Source: Galaxea fascicularis (Eukaryota; Cnidaria; Anthozoa; Scleractinia; Euphylliidae). From it: 64,000 bases of DNA. Shown here one piece after another: positions 28,568 to 39,600 of the stretch. The DNA lies in the NCBI GenBank assembly GCA_948470475.1, contig OX419337.1, positions 24,287,291 to 24,351,290 on the forward strand, written 5' to 3'. How positions within the stretch are numbered: position 1 is the first letter of the stretch; the number at the start of each line of letters is the position of its first letter. Under the pieces are notes generated by a model that saw only the letters and a program-made list of their open reading frames with translations, did no database searches and was not told the origin of the DNA. A program made the translations under genes and the position numbers.

Positions 28568-29148
28568 TGGATGGAAGGATGCACAGTTTTTAAACAAAAA
28601 TAACACCAAAATAAAAGTAAAATATTCATTTACTCACACCTGAAGTAATGGCCACCACATGTATTCACCTTAGTAATGCCAAGCATGCACTTTCAAGCAA
28701 GTTACACTGTACATTGTTAGACTAAGCTATTTTACAGTGTGTGGTAAATGCAATGAATCTCACTCATCTAAGAATTAAAGCTTACAGAGAATTCATAACT
28801 TTTTACACACCTAACTAAAAACGTCTTTTGATCCACAAATAATAATTATTTTGACAGACAATTCTATAAGATGCTATCCCCATCAGGCAAAATAAAGGGA
28901 AACAACTCACAGTGCACTTTCATTAAGCTACTGCCTCATCCCCACCCCATCCCTCCCCCCAAAAAGTAACCTTAACCCTTTTCTTCCATTCAGTTTTGTT
29001 TGAAATTTACCTAACCACCTAGCAGTTCATCTTAATGGGTTTGCATGCTTGATTTTTCAGGTTAGCGCTCAGGTTTTCAAAATTGTCAAATCTGAAGAAA
29101 GTCTGTGAAAAAAGATTATAGAAACTGACAAAGTAATGAATTTTGGCA

Positions 29149-30960
29149 TCACCAATCATTTGGTTCTTCAAACACTTTGTCTTCTTTCTTCTGCTTCTTC
29201 CTGACAGGCTCAGGAGAGTTGTCATTGTCATCGTCAACAATCTCTCCATCTTCAGGTTCACTAGTGATGTTGCTTTCCTTCTTTTCTGTTTGCACCTCTT
29301 TGGGTGACGACGTTCTCCATCCAGCCTCTTCCATGTGCCTTGGTCTTTTCAGAGGTGTTCTCTGTTGCTTGTGGTCAACATCTTCCTCATATTCCCCATA
29401 CAGTTGTCGTCGATGCTCAGCATATGAAACTATGGTGTAGCATTCTCCTTCATGGTCCAATAAATCTAACACTTTGCTGGTGTACTCTCTGCGGGCCAGC
29501 GACACAAAGGCAGAAGTGCTGTCTATCCATGAGATGTAAACAAATCCAAAGCTACTGAACAGGTCAAGAATGTCAGACTGCTTCCAGTCACCAGGAAAGG
29601 TTAAATAGAACACATGATCACGGGATGGACTTAAGTCATGCCCTGCTAAGTTCAGATAAGGAATGTCCTCCATTTTCATGACAAATATCTTGTTTATGAA
29701 TGGAGTAACCAGGGAAGACTCTGCTGAGATGTTGACTTTTGGAGGGACTTGGAAAGAACCCAAGTAGTTTGCCATTGCAAGAAATGACATTCCAGTGATG
29801 TAGGCATCATAGCCTGCCTCGTGGGGCTTTTCTTCAGCATTGCCATACAATAAGCCCTCTTTGTCAAACAGCACCGCTGGCTTTTTAAATGGCTTTGTTG
29901 AGACTTGCCTTGCCAGGTCTGCTAATACTGATGACGGGATAAGATCCCTAAATGGCTGTGTATTTGCCATGACCTTTGTGTCAACAAGCCTGGGGAATAC
30001 TGCACTAACAGTTGCTTTGAAGTCTTGGAAAAGTTCTGGCAGTGGGCACATGAACTGGTCAATCACATGAAGAAGGTCAAGGAGCATGTTGTGACCAACA
30101 ATCAACTTTCCAGACTGTGAAATCATTTTCACAACTTGTGAAAAACCAACAGCATTATCAATCAGCTGTTGCTCTTTTGCTTCTTTATCTTCATCAAGTT
30201 TCTTTTTCTCATCTTCACTGACCTTAGTAACCACAATATAGCGTTCCTTTTTCTCATTGATTGCGGCCTCCATGTGGATCCCAGCTTTGAACCTCTGTTT
30301 CGCAGTTTGGTAGATCAACTTTCTCAGATAGCCATTGCATGGAGGCAACTTTGCGACCTTCTGCTCCGGTTCTTTCAGCATTTCTTCTATACTGTCACAT
30401 ACTTTTTCAACGAATTCCTTGTGTTCCGGGGGGACGGCCTTCAGTATCTTCTGGGAGGATCCCCCAGTTGCTTCAGTTGTGGGGGAGGTCAGTGAGGTTG
30501 AAGTGAAAGAATCTTGAGCGTTCCTGGCAAGGAAATGTTCCCTTAATTTCTGCTCATCATAGGGCCGCAAATAGGAGATCCCTTCCCGAAAAAGCTTGTT
30601 AAAATCAAAGTTGTGTTCAGTCAGGAAATCTATGCTGGAACTTTGGCACAAGAAACGCACATCAGGGCATTGACGATTCCAAACCTTAGGAAAGATGTAA
30701 AAATTAAAAGGCTTTGCAATGTACGACTCTTTTTGCTTGTCCCAGGTAAAGGTGCACAATCCAAACTGGATAATAATAAAATCTTTGCAGCCTTTCTTGA
30801 GTTTAGAGTAGCGTTCCTGAGGGGTATCAAAGCAGTTTTCCGCTCCCCATTTTACGTTCAGACCGGAAAATTCAGCGTCTATGGCAAGCAACGAAGCTGA
30901 ATTAATTGCTTCAGAGACAGTGGTGAGAGACTCCTTGAAGTTTGAGCGCAAAATCTCCAT
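29149..30960 (-). CDS. PARN: Poly(A)-specific ribonuclease PARN, single-exon gene
   Basis: A continuous frame of 603 codons plus stop aligns from end to end with human PARN (MEI-RSNF at the start, E-P-x-x-W at the end). PARN removes poly(A) tails and trims 3' ends of small RNAs. All DEDD residues are present: D28 and E30 in IDAEFSG, Asp in VGHNMLLDLLHV, and His/Asp in HEAGYDAYITG. An R3H segment (NGYLRKLIYQTAKQRF, about 215-235) interrupts the nuclease as in the family. The RRM includes the cap-binding tryptophan region ISWIDSTSAFVSL. The tail is acidic with a basic RKKQKK nuclear-localisation-like stretch. The start is the first ATG; the frame is open upstream to TTG but without homology. 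Human PARN has more than 20 exons, so the lack of introns here is striking. No frame damage was seen. Confidence 0.95.
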   Translation of the reverse strand: MEILRSNFKESLTTVSEAINSASLLAIDAEFSGLNVKWGAENCFDTPQERYSKLKKGCKDFIIIQFGLCTFTWDKQKESYIAKPFNFYIFPKVWNRQCPDVRFLCQSSSIDFLTEHNFDFNKLFREGISYLRPYDEQKLREHFLARNAQDSFTSTSLTSPTTEATGGSSQKILKAVPPEHKEFVEKVCDSIEEMLKEPEQKVAKLPPCNGYLRKLIYQTAKQRFKAGIHMEAAINEKKERYIVVTKVSEDEKKKLDEDKEAKEQQLIDNAVGFSQVVKMISQSGKLIVGHNMLLDLLHVIDQFMCPLPELFQDFKATVSAVFPRLVDTKVMANTQPFRDLIPSSVLADLARQVSTKPFKKPAVLFDKEGLLYGNAEEKPHEAGYDAYITGMSFLAMANYLGSFQVPPKVNISAESSLVTPFINKIFVMKMEDIPYLNLAGHDLSPSRDHVFYLTFPGDWKQSDILDLFSSFGFVYISWIDSTSAFVSLARREYTSKVLDLLDHEGECYTIVSYAEHRRQLYGEYEEDVDHKQQRTPLKRPRHMEEAGWRTSSPKEVQTEKKESNITSEPEDGEIVDDDNDNSPEPVRKKQKKEDKVFEEPNDW

Positions 30961-31361
30961 AATCAAGTCACAAAGATCGAAAAACCCGCCATGTGTGCTC
31001 AAATGTACGAAAGAACAACGTAAAATTCTATGATAGGTTTAAACGAAGTGAGCGATATTTCCACATTCAGCCGCAAACCTGATGATCGCTGGCCTTGAAT
31101 GAAATCGAATTTGTGACGTCACGTGGAAACAGAAGTCGCAAAGTCACGCTTTCGTAAACTTGCCTTTTTTAAAAAGCTTGTCAACTAAAATCAAACCACA
31201 GTTTTGTGGTGGAAATGATCCCTTGACTGCATTGCTGTCCTGTACAATGGTGCGAACCCTCTGCGATTCGATGTAAAACGTCTCTCCAGGGCAACTGGTT
31301 CGATCCGTTTCCGTATCCAAGTCGCGCGCTTGGCTTGTAGCGCGTAATATTTTCCAAAGGT
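30961..31361. promoter_or_regulatory. Bidirectional promoter, PARN and the 33654 gene
   Basis: PARN starts at 30960 on the minus strand. A plausible plus-strand non-coding first exon ends at 31361 (TTCCAAAG followed by GTAAGC). The interval has CpG and GTGACGTCACGTGG (about 31115), a CRE-like palindrome often found in housekeeping promoters. The assignment is from layout and motif. Confidence 0.5.
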
Positions 31362-31724
31362 AAGCTTGTCTTTTAATTAGCTAACTTTTTCTTTCTTTTT
31401 CTCTCAAAATAACACTGTTTTGGTCGCAAAATTGTTCGATCGAACTTGATTTCATGAGTTGTCTTTGAAAGATCTAAGAAACATTGAACAAATGTTAATT
31501 GTTTTGACGAGTTTCGTAAACATAGTTAAGCTTTATTTAACCAAACAGGTCGGTGAGACGTAATTATTTATTATTCTTATCCTATCGCTATTGTTATAAA
31601 TATTTTGGAAAATTAACCCCGAGGTTATAGATGACCTGTTCTGATTGAAACTTGTGACAAGAACCGAAAGATCTTTCAGGCCAACATTTTCAAGTTTTCC
31701 TCTTGTACCTTTCTAAAAATCGAT

Positions 31725-31850
31725 TGGGCAATTTCAGAATACCCCGCCACTTCTTCTTGCTTGTAGCGGCATCGTTTGAAGAACGAGACAGATAACAATA
31801 AACACTATTCACATGCAAATAAGTGGCGGGGTATTCTAGAATCTAGCCCA
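31725..31850. repeat. Short MITE, ~28-bp TIRs
   Basis: TGGGCAATTTCAGAATACCC, then CGCCACTT, pairs with AAGTGGCGGGGTATTCTAGA, then ATCTAGCCCA. It lies in the presumed first (non-coding) intron of the 33654 gene. Confidence 0.8.
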
Positions 31851-32169
31851 CTTCCCCTTTGATCTCTGTGTAAATTTTCTGGGAATCGATCAAACTAAAT
31901 TGAGTTTCATAGGTTCACTTATGAATTTTTGAGTATAACTCCTGTCTTCTAGGAGAATATTGAGTTTTGTGTTTCAGTTCAGTGTCAGTTTCAGTTTCCA
32001 GTTCAGTTTATTGCATACGAGTTTTCTGTAGATTATATTAATATTTTTTCAAAGTCTTTGTTATAGGAATTTCACAATTTTATGGTGTGAGATCTTCTAA
32101 TAAACTGTCGGTCAAATATTGATTTTGTATCCTATCACCTCTTATGATGTCTTTTGCTTGAGACTGATT

Positions 32170-32735
32170 ATTATATCAACACAGTTCAGAAGAATCTTGT
32201 AGGATTCTTACAAAACTTTGGTAAAAATGTTATACTTTGCTTCAGGCTTCACAATGATCCAGACTAAGATTTTATCTTACATGTACATGAACTGTACCTA
32301 TTCCAGCCTTTGGCTCTTTAAAACATGGGAGCAGCAAGATCCTTTTAGATCTTAACTATAAACTGCATTAGTTTCTGAGTAAGACTCTCATCAGGTCTTA
32401 CCAAGATCATGTAAGAAACTTACAAGGTCTTGGTAAGATCTTAGCTATCGACTGCAAGTTCCTTGCTAAGATTCTTATCAAATCTTACCAAGATCTTGTA
32501 AGAAAGCTGTAAAAATCTTACAAGATGTTGTAATATCTTGACTATCAACTGCACATTCCTTACTAAGGCTCTCATCAGATTTTACGAAGATCTTGTAAGA
32601 TGTTACTGCAATCTTACCAAGATCTTGTAAGAATCTTGCAAGAATCTTGTAGAAATCTTGTAGGAATCTTACAAGATTTTGTAAGTTTCTTGTAAGAATC
32701 TTAACTAAGAAGTAAGATAAGATCTTGTTGAGAAT
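32170..32735. repeat. Degenerate AATCTTACAAGATCTTGTAAG array
   Basis: At least twelve imperfect copies of TCTTACAAGATCTTGTAAGA-like palindromic units with variable spacing. Because the unit is self-complementary, both strands read alike. It lies in the presumed first intron of the 33654 gene. No protein is implied. Confidence 0.8.
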
Positions 32736-33609
32736 CTTAACCCATTGGTATCTGGAACTTTCGCCGAAAATCACGTTTTCAAGCTAGTCGAGTCATTTTC
32801 TTGCCACTATCTAGCAATTAGGAGCTAGAACTCACCACAAAACCGTTGACAGGTCGTGCACTACGCGGCCTTCTGCTCCAGATACAAAACATTTTAGCTT
32901 TCAGAGTACGGGCATGCGCAGAAAGCAAAATTTCGAGATAGTTTTTGGGTTGAAAAGTGGCACCACAGTCTTGACTTTTGCTTTTCGCTTTCTCTTCTTC
33001 TCTTTTCCCGTTCTTTTTGCCTCATTTTTTTGGGGCTTTTGCTGGGTATTGAGTGGGCTTTGTTTTGGTGGGAAAAGGTTCTGGAAAAGCTTTAAGGATC
33101 CTAGGATTTGATGAAAGGAAAGGTAAGTGGGTGGTGGGGGCAGATTTTTATAGGAATTTTTGCGTTCATGTCGCTTGGTTTTTTGCCTTTTTGTTTGGTG
33201 CCCGTGACTGAATCATGCTCAATCTGGTATGGTTTCAAAGATCTTCCCTCATGCTCATGCGCAGTATGCTAAATCTGATAAAAACACCAATGTCATGACA
33301 CCTATGAGTGATATCCAACCAGCCAAAAGTAGGACAGAATGGAGGTCTTTTGTTCACGCCTTGTGCGCCAACTAATGATGATGATGACTCATTGAGTATT
33401 GGCAATACTCAATGATTAGTCAACTGATTACTCATTGATAATCATTGATTGCTCATTGATTACATTGATGTTGTTGATATCATTGATTAGTTATGTCTGG
33501 CATAACAGAAAAGAAGTATATCAAACTTTTATTTCTAGGACCACTCATTTTGTTTATGGTATACTAGTAACTGTTTTTTATTTTTAGAGATTGACATCAT
33601 AGTACCCTA

Positions 33610-33651
33610 ATGGCTAAATCAAGTTTATGGACAGCTGCTTTTGTCAGTTGA
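33610..33651 (+). CDS. Upstream ORF before the 33654 start
   Basis: A 13-codon frame (MAKSSLWTAAFVS, stop TGA) ends two bases before the main ATG at 33654. It is in the same presumed exon, which begins after the acceptor at 33586-33587. It could lower translation of the main frame. No conservation information. Confidence 0.35.
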   Translation: MAKSSLWTAAFVS

Positions 33652-33653
33652 CA

Positions 33654-36600
33654 ATGATGAGAGACGGTAACCAAAATGCATTCACAAGACGAGTACATTT
33701 TGCCAATGGGTTTCCTGCAAAAGGCCTTTTACAAGCTGCTTCTCCATTCAGTGGGCCACCTTATACCAATGGAGGACATTTTGTAAGCTTGGTGAGTGAC
33801 AGCTGAACATCCTTGGTGGTTAAAACTACTTTTCATACAGGCCCATACCAAACCATTAATAACTTGGAGACAGTTGTCAGGAGAAGGGGTGCTGAGCAAA
33901 CCAGCCTGCCTCTCGTAACAAAGGGTCATGTCAGATATATGAAAACAGAAGCTGATGTATGGTGGCCGAGGACTGCTACTAAATTTTCACGGCGAGTTGT
34001 TCTCTTTTTAAGCAATTAAAATGTGAAACAAAATGAAAATAACATTAAAATGAAATACAATTGCAATGAAATGTAAAAGAAAATGTAAATAAAGTCAAAA
34101 TCAAATGCAAATGAAATTAAATGTAAAACAAAAAGCAAAGAACAAATTAAAATCAAACTTGATTCAAATTAAAATTCAATTCATTCTGAAAAGATAATGC
34201 AAAACAAAATTAGTGGCAGCGCTCGGCCATGCGAAAATTTACTTTCATTTGAAAAAAAAATGTTCACGTGGCCGAGCGCTGCCACTACCATCATGCTACA
34301 CACACTTCTGTACTACGAGTAGAGCACAATGGCTGAATGGAGACAGTTCCAAAACCCGTCAGTATAAAATGCAGACTGCAGGCTGGGTTTAAAATGAAGA
34401 TTGTAGACTGCAAACTCGATATAAAATGCAGACTGACACCTAACTCATCTCTGTCAAAAACACGATAAATTTGCAATATCTAGACATACGCTTGTGTCAT
34501 GCAATCACCTTTCCGAGAATTACCGTGGGCGTCAGAGGTTACTTTTTTAACTTTGAAGGAGGGAAATTCCGCGGAAAAGCCGCGACCTCTTTTCGCTCTT
34601 AAACGGAGTTTCTTCAATGTCAACAACCCCGTAACATGATATTTTGCTCGGACTTCGCACAAACTATTTATATGTGAACAATTTCCTGTGATAGATGAAT
34701 GTGAATATATGATATCATTTCTCTGTGTTTCTCACGATTGCTACCCCAAAAACAAAACAGGTAAATGCCATGAAATACGCCTGTGAAACTCAGAACACCG
34801 ATTCCATGTTTCTGAAACAAAACCACAGCGAACTTCCACCTTGAGTCATAACCTTTTAAGTAAAACACGTTGCATGCTGTAAATAAAACATTTAAGCCAC
34901 AAAATACAGGAAGTCAAGCTGTTCATTATCCAGTATTTTCGATCCGCCAATGAGAAACGGCCGCATCAAATGAAAGCTAGCAAATCAAACCTTAGAAAAC
35001 TGAGAAAACAACTGTTTTGGCTGATCTCGTAAAGGCGATTGCGTGACATTGCCGTGGGTAAGAAAATCGAAAATTTATTGTGTTTTTGACAGAGATGAGT
35101 GAGGTGTCAGTCTGCATTTTATATCAAGTTTGCAGTCTACAATCTTCATTTTAAACCCAGCCTGCAGTCTGCATTTTATACTGACCAGTTTTGGAACTGT
35201 CTCCATTCAGCCATGTTGCACGATACCATGTGTTCTACTCGTAGTACAGAAGCGCGTGTAGCATGATGGTAGTGGCAGCGCTCGGCCACATGAACATTTT
35301 TTTCTCAAATGAAAATAAATTTTCGCATGGCCGAGCGCTGCCACTAATTTTGTTTTGCATTATCTTTTCAGAATGAATTGAATTTTAATTTGAATCAAGT
35401 TTGATTTTAATTTGTTCTTTGCTTTTTGTTTTACATTTGTGACTCTATTTGGGAGAACCGGGCTTAATGAAAATTGCGTTGAATCGTTTTTCACCGCAAT
35501 GCATTTTGAAACGTTAGAATGCATTGAAGAACATTTCAATGCATTTTAGAACATTGGCAATGTTCTTCAACGGAACCGAGAAACATTCGAAACCGTTTGA
35601 AAATCATTTCAAAACATTCGGAAAACGTTTTCAAACGTTGACAGTGCGTTTCAATGAAACATGATTTCGCTACGTTGGGAAGCATTCACAAAACATTACC
35701 GGTATAAACTCTAAGCCGTCTTTCGACAACTTTTATAAGCTTAACAAGCTTACATTGTGGCGTAGATAAAATATGAAACGTTTAACAACTCTCTATTGTA
35801 ACATGTAAAACTGTTATTGAATTAGATCTGAGAAATAAGAAAACTGTTCGGGTGTACGGTTTGTTTCATTTTGTAAGTCTTAATAAAAAGACGCCAGAGG
35901 TGCCCTGAAGAACAAATTCGAAACCATGAGGTCGACGGGACCTTGAGTGTCACCGCAGTATGGTATGCTCTTCTATCAGAGGGTATATATTACGGCCATG
36001 TGCGTGTGTGCATGTGTTTGTGACTAAATATCTTACCTTATTTGAAATTAACAGATAGATTGATATAAGCTTAAGACTTCCTTCAGCTTTCTTCCATGTG
36101 CAGAGTTTCCCTCGTGTCAACCGGCTTTCCTTCTTCCCAAGTATATTGCGGGGAATTGTTTATTCCGCAATTAACGGCTGCGCCAAACCTACAGCGCAAC
36201 TTTTTAAGGATTTACCGAAAGGATTCCACCCACATGATATTTTGCTTAACACTTGGCCTGATGTCAAAGGCAAAGGCTGACCTAAATTCGCCATCCATTT
36301 TCTTCGCCAACTGAGCGCGAAACGCGACGACAATTCAAATGATAGCATCTAGGAAATATTAAGGTTATACCCTGGTCACATGGAGGTTTTTCTTAGTTTT
36401 TCCAGCGATTAAGCGAAAACAGGTCGCAAAGAGGTGAGAACGAAGGTTAATAGAAAGGCCAAAATGCCACATTCTTCTTTCCAAAAAACAACATTTATCG
36501 TAATCATGGATTTCATCTGTACGTGTCTGTCATGAGGATGTCAAAGCGTGATGCGTGACGCCCTCCACATCTCGGCCCCGCGGCCAAGGGTTTGTAAGAT

Positions 36601-39600
36601 CAAAAGTTCTTTACAAATTGATTTCAATGATTTTAAAACTAACAAGCAGCTACAACTAGAAACTGAAAAAAAGCTCTTAGCTTGTTCGGCCAGTTTCTTG
36701 TAAAAACGGCAGCTCAGTGTGAGCGGTCGAAATCATCTGAACTAATAACTAATCATGATAGCCGATCGAAGAATCCGTTTAATCACAATTTTCCGTGCTG
36801 AAACCCAAATGAACTGACACGTCGAGTATGAATTAACGATCGTGATTTACATGTATCTGTTCTCTCTTTTGGATTGGAGATAATTGTTACATTTTAGTTT
36901 TCGACTTGCAAATAAAGTGATAGAATAAAACTGTAAAATCAAAGCAATTCCCAGGTAAATTTGAGGCGGGTATTAACAATGCTTTCATTATAAGCTGTGT
37001 ACGTCTCGACTTTGTTTTCTAACGTATATTTATTTATTCCCGTCCAAGGTCCCTGGTAATATTACTGCTGCAAAGCATCAATATTTTTCAAGACTACTGA
37101 ACAGAATTTCAAAGTACGATTTTAAACGGATCGGATCGGACGACCCGTCGCTACTTCAAATTATTTAAAAAGCATAGTAGAATGCTAATTGTACGCGGCC
37201 GGCGTTGACCTTTAGGCATTGATTTTAACATTAACAAAGAGTTTGGAAACATTGCCAATGCATTGCACAACATTGACAAATCATTCTGAAACATTTGAAT
37301 TAATTGCCCGCGTTTGGTGGTAAACGTTTTAATGCGTTACGAATCATTGTCGATCGTTGCAATGCATTGTAACGCGTTCAAAATGGGTTGAAATGCATTT
37401 TAACGCTATTTTCGTTAAGCCCGGTTTTCCCAAATAGGGTCACATTTAATTTCATTTGCATTTGATTTTGACTTTATTTACATTTTCTTTTACATTTCAT
37501 TGCAATTGTATTTCATTTTAATGTTATTTTCATTTTGTTTCACATTTTAATTGCTTAAAAAGAGAAAAACTCGCCGTGAAAATTTAGTGGCAGTCCTCGG
37601 CCACCATACTGATGTGTTGCATCAACTTAACAGCCATAACTAAGTATCAACATGTGCTATTAAATGGTAAAAATCATCCACAACATTATCAGGCTTTTAT
37701 CATGAGTTCTCAGCTATAAAGAATATTTATATATAGGTATATATTATATTTTGTATTTTTATACCATTTAATATTTTGATATTAAAATATTAAGAAATTT
37801 TCATAGTTAGATTTTCCCCATAGTGGCCCTTAATTTAAGGCAGTGTTTTGCATAAGAAGGGTGCCTCCCCGTACGAAATGGGAAGATCTGCAACAGGTCT
37901 TTCTCAGGTCTGGCGCAGATCTTTAAGATCATTCAGCAGGCCAAATTGGCCTAAAATGAAAGTCTGCAAGTCTTCAGACTGTCTGTCACAGACTTCGCAT
38001 TATCACGACCACCTCTTTGACTTCTATGTACCTTTTTACTTCTCTGCAGCAAGTCTGTTGCAGACCTTTTCCAACTTTCCGTGATTATGAAAGACTATGA
38101 AAGGATATCAGGTTTAATGCGTGATCGCATATCAATCTCTATCTATCTATCTCCACAGACGAATTCGTCTGTGGTTCCAGTAAATGTGGACACCACAAAT
38201 TCCCAGCGTGACTTTGCCCGCTGTTTACTGGAGTGTTTGGATCAATTGCCAATCCTTCTCAGAAGTTCAAGGTTTCCACTGCTTTTGATGAGTCGAGTAA
38301 GATTTGCTGATAACGAAGCAATTTTTTGTCCAAAGAATATTAAACCTGAATACTGGCGTTTACAGTTCTCAGTTTCGAATCATAAACAAAAACATGTTGA
38401 TGCCCTTCAATGCTGCAACCGACCTGGTTTATTTTGCACTGCATTCTAGCTAACGTTAGAGAACGTGGCCATTCGCGTTTGCATACGTTCGTTGCTGCTT
38501 TGACAAGGTCACACGCATTTGACCCTAGGTGAATACTTAAAAAGCCCTGATCATGTTTAATTTAAGATGAAAGCTGAATGACACATCTGCTTTCAGCCGG
38601 TAAATTGCTGCGCCTGGGTTGGTAAGGATTATATTGAACATTAATGATCGAGCTGTCCATTGGTTCATGAGGGAATCGCTTTTTATAAAGGTCTATAAGT
38701 ATGCTTTGCGTACGGGCAAGATGACGTACAGTGACAGCGTAAAAATCATAAGAAAGAGTTCGCCCTCTCAAGTCATGGATTATAAAATGACCAGTCTCTT
38801 TACTATCCATGCTCAAGTTCACCGGCTTTCATAACCAGTTTCCTCGACGAACTATGAGTGCAAAAACAAAAATCTTAAACAGGCAACAATAGAACGAGAG
38901 ATAAGGACCCTTTTACCCTACATGTATTAGCAATAATAACAATATATGAATGCTGTTTGTTTAGCTTAGATGTGATTGACATTTGGAACAATTCTGGTCT
39001 TGACAACTTACTCAGAGTGCCAATGAATGAGTTGCCAGTAATCGGATCCCTGTCTTATGCGCATAGGATTCTGGGATCGCCAGGGGGCAAACATTGCCAG
39101 TCGCTAGAAGAAAATATATGGCGAAGAGTTGTTTCGACGTCCAAATCAACGACTTTGGAGAGAGATCAACGCTTTTTCGCCACTGTTTTTATCAGAAATG
39201 GATTGTCATACATGTATTCCAAATAGTGTTGAACGTGGACATGCGTTCGAGGTAGGCCCTCTATTAACAAAAAAAAAACTAAACTAAATGTACATTGATT
39301 TTCTATCATAGTCATAAGTTTTTGGCTAATATGTGAGAGATATATCCTTGAGCCATGTGTCACCAAAAAAACTTACAACTGATGCAATTTCAGATCCTGT
39401 TTTCACGTGAGGTGACTCCATGTCTTTACTTCTTCTGACACCGCACAAAACGGAAAAGGCGCCAAGTCTAGCTTTCCCAACGGCTCAATTATATCAAGAA
39501 TGCGACATGGCTGTCAAGCAAGTATAATGTTTTAGATAACTAGCCTGTGAAAATCTTTTGACAGCACTTTCATAGTAAATCACAGTGGACTCATGTGCAA

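Noticed and set aside
30169..30495. Plus-strand frames opposite PARN
   Set aside because: They are antisense shadows of a well-supported coding frame.
34480..34662. Minus-strand 60-codon frame in the palindrome loop
   Set aside because: Basic and without a start context or homology; I considered a transposase fragment but saw no catalytic motif.
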